17,369 nucleotides of DNA from an uncultured Pseudomonadota bacterium. Lineage in GTDB: Bacteria; Pseudomonadota; Gammaproteobacteria; Burkholderiales; SG8-39. A model generated the notes under the pieces. The model saw nothing but the letters and a program-made list of their open reading frames with translations. It made no database searches and was not told the origin of the DNA. Location of the stretch: assembly GCA_903909415.1 (NCBI GenBank), contig CAIVVS010000026.1, forward strand, positions 1 through 17,369, given 5' to 3'. Shown here in pieces: positions 7,754-14,071 of this stretch. The translations under genes and the position numbers were made by a program. The number at the start of each line of letters is the position of its first letter. Position 1 is the first letter of the stretch.

Positions 7754-9427
7754 TCAGCTCGCGCCGCGGCCCCGCGATATCGCGCGCGACAGCACGATCA
7801 GCGGAATGGCGCCGACGGCGACGATCACCAGCGAGGCGACCGCGGCCTCGGCCAGGCGCTCGTCCTTGGCCATGTTGTAGGCCTGCACCGCGAGCGTGTC
7901 GAAATTGAAGGGGCGCAGCGCGAAGGTCGCGGGCAGCTCCTTCATGACGTCCACGAACACGATCAGCACCGCGGTCATCAGCGAGCCCTTCATGATGGGC
8001 GCATGCACGCGCCGCAGCGTCTGCCCCGGCGTGAGTCCCAGGCTGCGCGCCGCGTCCTCCATGCTCGGGCGGATCTTGCCCAGGCCGGCCTCCACCGTCT
8101 GCAGCGCGATCGCGAGGAAGCGAACCAGGTAGGCATACAGCACCGCGACGATGGTGCCGGTGAGCAGCAGGCCGGTCTTCGCGCCGGTGAGCGACTCGAT
8201 CGCATCGGCGACCAGGTTGTCGATGCGGCCCAGCGGCACGAGGATGCCGACCGCGATCACCGCGCCCGGCACCGCATAGCCCATGGATGCGACGCGGTTC
8301 GCGCCGGCCACCAGGCTGCTGCGCGACAGGCGCGCGGCATAGGCCAGCAGCAGCGCCACCGCCACCGCCAGCAGCGCGGCGACGCCGGCCAGCAGGAAGC
8401 TGTTGCCGATCAGCCCGGCGAAGCGCGGCGTGAACAGCGGATCGGGCTCGGTCCAGACCACGTGCGCGAGGATCAGCACCGGCAGCAGGAAGCCGAACAG
8501 CGGCGGCAGCGCGCAGGCGGTGAAGGCGACCAGCGCCTTGGCGCCGCGCAGCCGGATCGGGCGCGTCAGCGGCTTGCCCGCAAGGCTGTAGTAGGCCGCG
8601 CGGCCGCGGTTCCATCGCTCCACCACCAGCAGCACCGCGACGAAGGCCAGCAGCATCACCGACAGCTGCGCCGCCGCGACCTGGTCGCCCATCGAGAACC
8701 AGGCGCGGTAGATGCCCGCGGTGAAGGTGTTGACCGCGAAGTAGGACACGGTGCCGAAATCGGCGAGCGTCTCCATCAGCGCGAGCGCCGTGCCCGCTGC
8801 GATCGCCGGCCGCGCCAGCGGCAGCGCGACGCCGAAGAACACGCCCCACGGCCCGCGCCCGGACAGGCGCCCTGCCTCCAGCAGGCTCACCGGCTGCTGG
8901 ATGAAGGCGGCGCGCGCCAGCAGGTAGACGTAGGGGTAGAGGGCGAAGGAAAACATTGCGATCGCGCCCCACAGCGAGCGCACGTCGGGCAGCGCGTGCG
9001 CGCTGCCCTGCAGTCCGGTGAGCGCCCGGTAGGCCGTCTGCACCGGCCCGGCGAACTGCAGGAAGTCGGTGTAGGCATAGGCCATCACGTAGGCGGGCAT
9101 CGCCAGCGGCAGCACAAGCGTCCACTCCAGCAGGCCGCGCCCCGGAAAGCGGTAGCCGGTGGTGAGCCAGGCGGTCAGTACGCCCATGGTCACCACGCCG
9201 AAGGACACGCCTGCCAGCAACAGTACCGTGGTGCGCACGTAGTCACCCAGCACGGTGTCGACGAGGTGCTTCCAGGTCCCCTGCGAGGGCATGAACAGGT
9301 GCGCTGCCACGACCACGATCGGTATCACCAGGAACACCGCGACCAGCACCGAGACGATGCCGAGCGTGCCCAGCGGCCTGCGCGTGGCGGGTACCGCGAT
9401 GGGGTCGTCCAGGATGGCTTGGGTCAT
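7754..9427 (-). CDS. fbpB: Fe(3+) ABC transporter permease (fused two-domain type)
   Basis: This 557-residue inner-membrane protein has two tandem BPD_transp_1 permease domains, the usual FbpB/SfuB layout, so one chain forms the whole channel. About twelve hydrophobic helices are visible, the first being TLGIVSVLVAVFLVIPIVVV (21-40). Two EAA loops for ATPase contact are present: EAGRLSGRGPWGVFFGVALP starting at 184, and EDAARSLGLTPGQTLRRVHA starting at 457. The match to a ferric-iron family rests on this layout and on fbpA and fbpC nearby. ATG 9427 (MTQAILDD) is chosen; a TTG at 9499 would add a Pro-rich, non-membrane leader. No strong ribosome-binding site is visible at either. It diverges from fbpC across a Fur-box-like palindrome and is followed by earP 23 bases later. 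Confidence 0.94.
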   Translation of the reverse strand: MTQAILDDPIAVPATRRPLGTLGIVSVLVAVFLVIPIVVVAAHLFMPSQGTWKHLVDTVLGDYVRTTVLLLAGVSFGVVTMGVLTAWLTTGYRFPGRGLLEWTLVLPLAMPAYVMAYAYTDFLQFAGPVQTAYRALTGLQGSAHALPDVRSLWGAIAMFSFALYPYVYLLARAAFIQQPVSLLEAGRLSGRGPWGVFFGVALPLARPAIAAGTALALMETLADFGTVSYFAVNTFTAGIYRAWFSMGDQVAAAQLSVMLLAFVAVLLVVERWNRGRAAYYSLAGKPLTRPIRLRGAKALVAFTACALPPLFGFLLPVLILAHVVWTEPDPLFTPRFAGLIGNSFLLAGVAALLAVAVALLLAYAARLSRSSLVAGANRVASMGYAVPGAVIAVGILVPLGRIDNLVADAIESLTGAKTGLLLTGTIVAVLYAYLVRFLAIALQTVEAGLGKIRPSMEDAARSLGLTPGQTLRRVHAPIMKGSLMTAVLIVFVDVMKELPATFALRPFNFDTLAVQAYNMAKDERLAEAAVASLVIVAVGAIPLIVLSRAISRGRGAS

Positions 9428-9534
9428 GGGTAGTGTGGCGGGGCTGGGCCCGGCAGGCGGGCTGGGGGCGCGCCAGATTAAGTGCAAGCCGCTGAACAAT
9501 CAACAGAATCCGGGGACGTCGCATCGGATTCTAT

Positions 9535-9549
9535 CAAGAATGATTCTTG
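9535..9549. promoter_or_regulatory. Fur-box-like 7-1-7 palindrome between fbpB and fbpC
   Basis: CAAGAAT-G-ATTCTTG is a perfect inverted repeat with 7-base arms and a 1-base centre, the geometry of the 7-1-7 Fur site. Four of seven bases in each half match the TGATAAT consensus half. It lies in the 155-base divergent region of two iron-transport genes and could control both. Another dimeric repressor cannot be excluded. Confidence 0.6.
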
Positions 9550-9576
9550 TTCATTGAACTGGATCGGCCCTATACT
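9547..9576 (+). promoter_or_regulatory. Predicted fbpC promoter
   Basis: TATACT (9571-9576, five of six consensus bases) is a good -10. The -35 is weak: TTGTTC (9547-9552) with an 18-base spacer, overlapping the end of the Fur-like palindrome. Predicted +1 is 9583, the A of the fbpC ATG. Confidence 0.4.
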
Positions 9577-9582
9577 CATCCC

Positions 9583-10692
9583 ATGGACAGCCAAGCTCCC
9601 ATCCTCGCCCTGCAGGACGTGCACGTCGCCTACGGCACCCACCCGGTGGCGCGTGGCATTTCGTTCTCGGTGCCGCGAGGCTCGATTGCCTGCCTGCTGG
9701 GACCCAGTGGCTGCGGCAAGACCACGGTGCTGCGCGCGATAGCCGGCTTCGAACCGGTGCGCCAAGGGGAGATCATCCTCAACGGCCGTTCGGTATCCAT
9801 GCCGCGCAAGGTGATTCCGCCGGAGGCGCGCCGCATCGGCATGGTGTTCCAGGACTACGCGCTGTTTCCCCACCTGGACGTGGCCGGAAACATCGCCTTC
9901 GGCCTGCGCGGCATGGGCGCCGCGCAGCGCGACCGGCGCGTGGCCGAGCTGATCGACGCCGTCGGCCTGGGCGGCCAGGCCGACAAGTTTCCGCACGAGA
10001 TGTCCGGCGGGCAGCAGCAGCGCGTCGCGCTGGCACGCGCGCTCGCGCCGGAACCCGACCTGATCCTGCTGGACGAGCCGTTCTCAAACCTGGACGTGGA
10101 ACTGCGCCAGCGCCTCGGCCACGAGGTGCGCGACATCATCAAGCAGACGCGCACCACGGCGGTCCTGGTCACGCACGACCAGCACGAGGCCTTCGCGATC
10201 GCCGACGAGATCGGCATCATGAACAAGGGCCGCATCGAGCAGTGGGACACGCCCTACAACCTCTACCACCGCCCGGCGACGCGCTTCGTCGCGGACTTCG
10301 TCGGCCAGGGCGCGTTCGTGCCCGGCTCGGTGATGTCCGAGCAGCAGGTGTCGATCGAACTGGGCGTGCTGCACGGGGACATCCCGCCGACCTGCGGACA
10401 GGGCTGCGACGCCTGCGGCAAGGGCTGCCAGGTGGAAGTGCTGCTGCGTCCGGACGACGTGGTGCACGACGACTCGTCGAGCCTGCGCGCCGAGGTGACC
10501 CTGAAGGCGTTCCGCGGCGCAGACATCCTCTACACGCTGAAACTCGATTCCGGGCGCACGGTGCTGGCCCTGGTCCCCAGCCACCATGACCACGCGGTGG
10601 GGGAGAAGATAGGCATCCGCCTGGACGTGGACCACGTGGTGGCGTTCTCGCCGAGGCCGGTTCCGGGCGAAGCCGGCGCGCACGCGCACTGA
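9583..10692 (+). CDS. fbpC: Fe(3+) ABC transporter ATPase with four-cysteine insert
   Basis: This 369-residue ATPase should drive FbpB. Walker A is GPSGCGKT (40-47) and the Q-loop is FQDYALFPH (from 89). The signature is MSGGQQQRVALARAL (from 140), with Walker B LILLDEPFSNLD (160-171) and the switch His in VTHDQ (197-200). After residue about 240 comes a TOBE-like regulatory domain, as in FbpC. It holds an unusual cluster, CGQGCDACGKGC, with Cys271, Cys275, Cys278 and Cys282 (C-x3-C-x2-C-x3-C), just before VEVLLRPDDVV. Such a cluster could hold a metal or an Fe-S centre. ATG 9583 has no ribosome-binding site, and the predicted transcription start falls on it; a TTG at 9547 lies inside the Fur-like palindrome and is unlikely. 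It ends 36 bases from the tail of tonB. Confidence 0.95.
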   Translation: MDSQAPILALQDVHVAYGTHPVARGISFSVPRGSIACLLGPSGCGKTTVLRAIAGFEPVRQGEIILNGRSVSMPRKVIPPEARRIGMVFQDYALFPHLDVAGNIAFGLRGMGAAQRDRRVAELIDAVGLGGQADKFPHEMSGGQQQRVALARALAPEPDLILLDEPFSNLDVELRQRLGHEVRDIIKQTRTTAVLVTHDQHEAFAIADEIGIMNKGRIEQWDTPYNLYHRPATRFVADFVGQGAFVPGSVMSEQQVSIELGVLHGDIPPTCGQGCDACGKGCQVEVLLRPDDVVHDDSSSLRAEVTLKAFRGADILYTLKLDSGRTVLALVPSHHDHAVGEKIGIRLDVDHVVAFSPRPVPGEAGAHAH

Positions 10693-10728
10693 GGTGCCGC
10701 GCGGCCCGGGCAGGCCCGGCGCGCCGGA

Positions 10729-11529
10729 TCAGCCCGACTGGAGGTCGAAGATGACCGGCACATCCACGGTGAACTCCCTGCCGCGCAGCGCAGCGGGAAT
10801 CTGGGCGAGCGGCTTGCCCTTGCGCACCATGTCGAGCGCCGTGTTGTCCAGCAGGTCATGGCCGCTGGAGGACACCACCGTCGTGTTCTGGGTCATGCCG
10901 TTGGCGCCGATCGCCATCCGGATGACGACCTTTCCGGTCCAGCCCCGCTCCATGGCCTGTGCCGGGTAGCGCTTGTACTTGTTGGCCGCGCCGATGAGCG
11001 CCATGCGGTACTGCGACAGCGATCCGGCATCATCGCCGCCCGGCGAAGGGCGGGCCCCGTCGCTGGCCGAGGCTGCCGGCGCCTGGGGAACGGGCGCGCT
11101 CGGCGCGGCCACCGGCGGCGCCGGTGCGGCGGGTGCAGCGGGCGCGGCGGGTGCAGCCTGCGCCGGCGGGGCCACGAGTGCGGGTTCGGCCACCGGCTTG
11201 GCAGCCACGCGGGGGGCTTCCGGCGCGGGCGTCGGGCGGGTCAGCACCTCCTTGGGGGCCTCGGCTTTCGGCTTGACCTCGGGCTTGGGCGGGACCGGCA
11301 CCGGCTGGGGAGGCTCCGGCTGGGGCGCGACCTTCGCCTGCGGCATCGCGAGGCTGGGGGCGAGGAAGGCGGTGAGCACCTTGGGCGCGCTGGGCGCGGG
11401 TGGCGCCTCGCGCAGGCGGGGACCGACGAACAGCACCGCCGCATGCAGCACGATGGACGCGACCACGCACGCGATCAGCGCGCGGTTCGGGTCGGCAGGC
11501 ATGCCTGCGGGCAGCGCGATGGCGGACAT
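10729..11529 (-). CDS. tonB: Energy transducer TonB
   Basis: TonB carries proton-motive energy from ExbB/ExbD to outer-membrane receptors for siderophores, haem or vitamin B12. The 266-residue protein has one N-terminal membrane helix (about 17-35, ALIACVVASIVLHAAVLFV). The helix keeps the Ser25-x3-His29 pair needed for ExbD coupling. A long Pro/Ala/Lys-rich spacer (about 43-160) spans the periplasm. The C-terminal TonB domain is at about 175-266 (YKRYPAQAMERGWTGKVVIR to GREFTVDVPVIFDLQ). No exbB or exbD is in the window. It starts 12 bases after the stop of the alarmone hydrolase gene and is probably co-transcribed with it. It converges on fbpC, which fits an iron-related role, but no Fur box is seen in front of the unit. 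Part of the spacer is encoded by 9-base tandem repeats. Confidence 0.93.
   Translation of the reverse strand: MSAIALPAGMPADPNRALIACVVASIVLHAAVLFVGPRLREAPPAPSAPKVLTAFLAPSLAMPQAKVAPQPEPPQPVPVPPKPEVKPKAEAPKEVLTRPTPAPEAPRVAAKPVAEPALVAPPAQAAPAAPAAPAAPAPPVAAPSAPVPQAPAASASDGARPSPGGDDAGSLSQYRMALIGAANKYKRYPAQAMERGWTGKVVIRMAIGANGMTQNTTVVSSSGHDLLDNTALDMVRKGKPLAQIPAALRGREFTVDVPVIFDLQSG
11123..11158. repeat. Four 9-bp tandem repeats in tonB spacer
   Basis: Four consecutive 9-base units (GGTGCGGCG, GGTGCAGCG, GGCGCGGCG, GGTGCAGCC) encode an Ala-Ala-Pro repeat in the TonB spacer on the minus strand. Changes in copy number would keep the frame and only change spacer length. Confidence 0.75.
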
Positions 11530-11541
11530 GGGCCGCCTATA

Positions 11542-12141
11542 TTACTTGGTCTCGGGCGCCGCCCCGGCACCGGACGCCGGACGCAGCAACAGGGTCGCGT
11601 CGAACACCGCTTCCAGCACGGGATGCACGCCCCGCAGCCCGGCCACCACCTCGCGCGCCCAGTCGAAATAGCGCAGCCGGCGCGCCATGTCCCAATGCTT
11701 CGGGGGCGATTGCGCGACGTCGCGCAGGTTGCAGATCTTGTCGGCCAGCTTCACCAGCTTGGCCTCGCGCGAGGACAGCGGCGCGTGCACCACCTGCAGC
11801 CGCTTGCGCTCCTCCTTGGGCAGGGACTTGTCGTCGGTGACCTCGACCACGATGTCGCGCACACGCTCGCCGAACGCCCCGGCCAGTTCGTCGGCCGTGG
11901 TCTCGGTGTCCTCGATCGTGTCGTGCAGCAGGGCCGCGCACAGCACGACCGGGTCCGACACCCCGCCCTCGTTGCGCAGCACCGCCGCCAGCGCGATCGG
12001 GTGGTTGATGTAGGGCGAGGCCTGCGCGTCCTTGCGCCGCTGGTCGCGGTGCTTGTGCGCGGCGAACTCCAGCGCGCGCAGCACCTGCTGCAGCGGGTCT
12101 TCGGAAGCGGACTGACGGAAACGGGGATCGCTTGCTGGCAT
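11542..12141 (-). CDS. MESH1-type small alarmone hydrolase (HD domain)
   Basis: This 199-residue HD-domain enzyme closely resembles metazoan MESH1/HDDC3 and bacterial small alarmone hydrolases, which remove the 3'-pyrophosphate of (p)ppGpp with Mn2+. Metal and catalytic residues are all present: Arg36-Lys37, His47 in YINHP, His73-Asp74 in LLHDTIEDTETT, Glu77-Asp78, Asp134 and Asn138 in KLADKICNLRD. The segment VTDDKSLPKEERKRLQVVHA is a hallmark of the family. No synthetase, TGS or ACT domain is present, so it is a stand-alone hydrolase and not RelA/SpoT. ATG 12141 has GGAGG seven bases upstream, which decides the start; the open frame upstream has no such site. tonB follows 12 bases after the stop. 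Human MESH1 also acts on NADPH, so a second substrate is possible. Confidence 0.93.
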   Translation of the reverse strand: MPASDPRFRQSASEDPLQQVLRALEFAAHKHRDQRRKDAQASPYINHPIALAAVLRNEGGVSDPVVLCAALLHDTIEDTETTADELAGAFGERVRDIVVEVTDDKSLPKEERKRLQVVHAPLSSREAKLVKLADKICNLRDVAQSPPKHWDMARRLRYFDWAREVVAGLRGVHPVLEAVFDATLLLRPASGAGAAPETK

Positions 12142-12305
12142 GTGTGGCCTCCGCCGCAAGCATACAAGCCCGGCGCCGGGCCTACGCCGGACCAAGCATG
12201 GCGACGGAACCGGTCGAATGTCACAGACCGTTGCACGGCCGACTTCAATTTGTCATGAACCCGGCGCACCATGCCTGCATGACCCCGCCAACCAAAGAGG
12301 CAAGC

Positions 12306-12506
12306 ATGCTCACCTTGGACAAGGTCTTCTCCCCTGGCGCAAGCCAGTTTTCCGCAGACGGGAATGCGGTCATCGCAGCCGTCGCCTCGATTTCGGCCCC
12401 GCGCGCCGCCTCGCTGCGCTGGCGCAAACTGGACGAGGTCAACGAATCCCTGGCCGCGGCGCTGGGGCTGCCCCAGTCCGTCGACGGAAAGCCCCCGGGC
12501 CGCTGA
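12306..12506 (+). CDS. Small hypothetical protein (66 aa)
   Basis: I do not recognise this protein. The start ATG 12306 has an AAAGAGG ribosome-binding site five bases upstream, the best such site in this neighbourhood, which is the main support for it being real. In-frame ATGs at 12255 and 12279 lack such a site. The product (MLTLDKVFSPGASQFSADGN onward) has no membrane segment, no signal peptide and no cysteine; residues about 18-35 and 40-55 could form helices. It sits between the alarmone hydrolase (divergent) and the palindrome in front of the flavoprotein gene. It ends 74 bases before that gene, so the two are probably separate transcription units. It could still be a non-coding stretch. 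Confidence 0.5.
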   Translation: MLTLDKVFSPGASQFSADGNAVIAAVASISAPRAASLRWRKLDEVNESLAAALGLPQSVDGKPPGR

Positions 12507-12545
12507 CCGTCCCACGCCTGGACGCCGGGGGACACCCGGACCTGT

Positions 12546-12574
12546 TTCACGCGCAGATACTTTAGGTTTAAAAT
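12546..12574 (+). promoter_or_regulatory. Predicted promoter of the flavoprotein-amidase unit
   Basis: TTCACG (12546-12551, four of six) is 17 bases from TAAAAT (12569-12574, five of six). Predicted +1 is 12581, the A of the ATG. The -10 lies inside the right arm of the palindrome at 12553-12580, so a bound regulator would block it. Confidence 0.5.
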
Positions 12575-12580
12575 ATCTGC
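12553..12580. promoter_or_regulatory. Palindromic operator abutting the flavoprotein start codon
   Basis: GCAGATACTTTA (12553-12564) and TAAAATATCTGC (12569-12580) are inverted repeats matching at 11 of 12 positions, with a 4-base centre GGTT. The element covers the predicted -10 and ends on the base before the ATG. It is A+T-rich in a G+C-rich region. Size and symmetry suit a dimeric repressor such as a MarR- or TetR-type protein; no regulator gene is in the window. Confidence 0.7.
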
Positions 12581-14071
12581 ATGTGGCGACCTCCGCAGCG
12601 GATCAAGTGGCACCCCCTCCCCGGCCCCTGGCCGAGCGCTGAAAAAGCCTCGGTCTCGCGCCTGTTCAGCCCTGCCAAGCTGGGACCCATCCAGCTGGAA
12701 TCGCGCACCTGGATCCCGGCCATGGTGCCGTGGCGCGCGACCGACGAGGGCTTCGTCACGCCGGCCAATATCGAGTGGTACGCGCGTTTCGCCAAGGGGC
12801 GGCCCGGCGCCATCGTCATCGAAGCCACCGGCATACGCGACATCCCCAGCGGCCCGCTGCTGCGCATCGGCGACGACCGCTTCATCCCCGGATTGCGCCA
12901 ACTCGTGGACGCCGTGCGCGAGGCCAGCGACGGGCACACCAGGCTGCTGATCCAGGTGATCGATTTCCTGGCCATACGCCGCCGCCCGGAACCGGAGAAG
13001 TACTTCCAGCGCTTCCTGCGCGTCACGGACCGCCATCGCGCCGCGCTGGACCTGCGCGACGCGCCAGAGGCAGCCGTGCGCGAGCGTTTGGCAGCGCTGG
13101 CACCCGCTGAACTCGAACAGGTACTGACGCCCAAGGAAACCGAGGACCTGCGCGCCGGTTACCGCGAGCGCGTCACCGACGTGCACCTGCCGCACATCCG
13201 CGACCTGCCCCAGCAGCTTCCCGGCCTGTTCGCATCAGCCGCGCGGCGCGCGCGCGAGGCCGGCTTCGACGGCGTCGAACTGCACTACGCGCACGCCTAC
13301 ACCATGGCGAGCTTCCTCTCGGCGCTGAACACCCGCACCGACGGCTACGGCGGGCCGCGCGAACAGCGCATCCGCCTGCCGCTGGAGGTCTACGCCGAAA
13401 CACGGCGCGCCGTCGGCAACGACTACGCGCTGGGATGCCGCTACCTCGCCGACGAGATCATCGAAGGCGGCAACACGGTCGAGGACGCCACCTGGTTCGG
13501 GGTGGAATTCGCGCGCGCCGGCATGGATTTCCTGTCGCTGTCGCGTGGCGGCAAGTTCGACGACGCCAAGCAGCCCAAGATCGGCCAGTCGGCCTACCCG
13601 TACACCGGGCCCTCCGGGTACGAGTGCATGCCGCAGTACATCTCCGACGAGCGCGGCCCGTTCGGGCGCAACGTGGACGCGGCCACGCGCATCCGCACCG
13701 CGATCCGCGGCGCGGGCCTGTTTACGCCGGTGGTCACCACCGGCGGCGTGTTCGACTTCCAGCGCGCCGAGGCCATGCTCGCCGAAGGCCAGGCCGACGT
13801 GGTGGGTCTGGCACGCCAGAGCCTCGCCGACCCGGACTGGTTCGAGAAGGTGCGCAGCGGCCACGGACAGGAAGTGCGCGTATGCGAATACACCAACTAT
13901 TGCGAGGCGCTGGACCAGGGCCATGAGGTGGTGACCTGCCAGCTGTGGGACAGGCTGCGCCTGGACGAGCCCGGCATCCTGCGCACGCCCGACGGCAAGC
14001 GCCGGCTGGTGCCCCCGCCCTGGGTCCCCGGGCAACCCGCCGAGACCTCGAAGAAGAAGGCGGCCACGTGA
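12581..14071 (+). CDS. NADH:flavin oxidoreductase, old yellow enzyme family
   Basis: This FMN-dependent (beta/alpha)8-barrel protein is expected to reduce an activated C=C bond or similar group with NAD(P)H. Family marks are LFSPAKLGPIQLESR (28-42), EAGFDGVELHYAHAYTMASF with the substrate-binding His235 and His238, and NTRTDGYGGPREQRIRLPLEV (from 250). The FMN-phosphate region is VVTTGGVFDFQRAEAMLAEG and ADVVGLARQSLADPDW (384-420). At 496 residues it is longer than the usual 340-400. Extra sequence lies at the N-terminus (1-27), in an insert at about 135-205, and at the C-terminus. Cys435, Cys441 and Cys453 resemble the [4Fe-4S] loop of the FadH/trimethylamine dehydrogenase branch but with only three cysteines. 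ATG 12581 is the only sensible in-frame start; it has no ribosome-binding site and abuts the operator. The stop overlaps the amidase start. Substrate unknown. Confidence 0.9.
   Translation: MWRPPQRIKWHPLPGPWPSAEKASVSRLFSPAKLGPIQLESRTWIPAMVPWRATDEGFVTPANIEWYARFAKGRPGAIVIEATGIRDIPSGPLLRIGDDRFIPGLRQLVDAVREASDGHTRLLIQVIDFLAIRRRPEPEKYFQRFLRVTDRHRAALDLRDAPEAAVRERLAALAPAELEQVLTPKETEDLRAGYRERVTDVHLPHIRDLPQQLPGLFASAARRAREAGFDGVELHYAHAYTMASFLSALNTRTDGYGGPREQRIRLPLEVYAETRRAVGNDYALGCRYLADEIIEGGNTVEDATWFGVEFARAGMDFLSLSRGGKFDDAKQPKIGQSAYPYTGPSGYECMPQYISDERGPFGRNVDAATRIRTAIRGAGLFTPVVTTGGVFDFQRAEAMLAEGQADVVGLARQSLADPDWFEKVRSGHGQEVRVCEYTNYCEALDQGHEVVTCQLWDRLRLDEPGILRTPDGKRRLVPPPWVPGQPAETSKKKAAT

Noticed and set aside
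7731..9125. Upstream in-frame extension of earP (848 codons in total)
   Set aside because: The extension runs through fbpB in another frame and has no EarP similarity; the family N-terminus starts at ATG 7730.
8003..9433. Plus-strand open frame (476 codons) opposite fbpB
   Set aside because: The product is a low-complexity Arg/Gln/His sequence; the minus strand encodes a clear permease with two EAA loops.
10693..10728. Possible bidirectional terminator between fbpC and tonB
   Set aside because: The gap is G+C-rich with repeated GCCCGG but no consistent stem of useful length and no T tract.
12168..12181. Perfect 14-base palindrome GCCCGGCGCCGGGC between the alarmone hydrolase and the small ORF
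   Set aside because: It is made only of G and C, has no T tract and no promoter element placed to make it an operator; chance is likely in this base composition.
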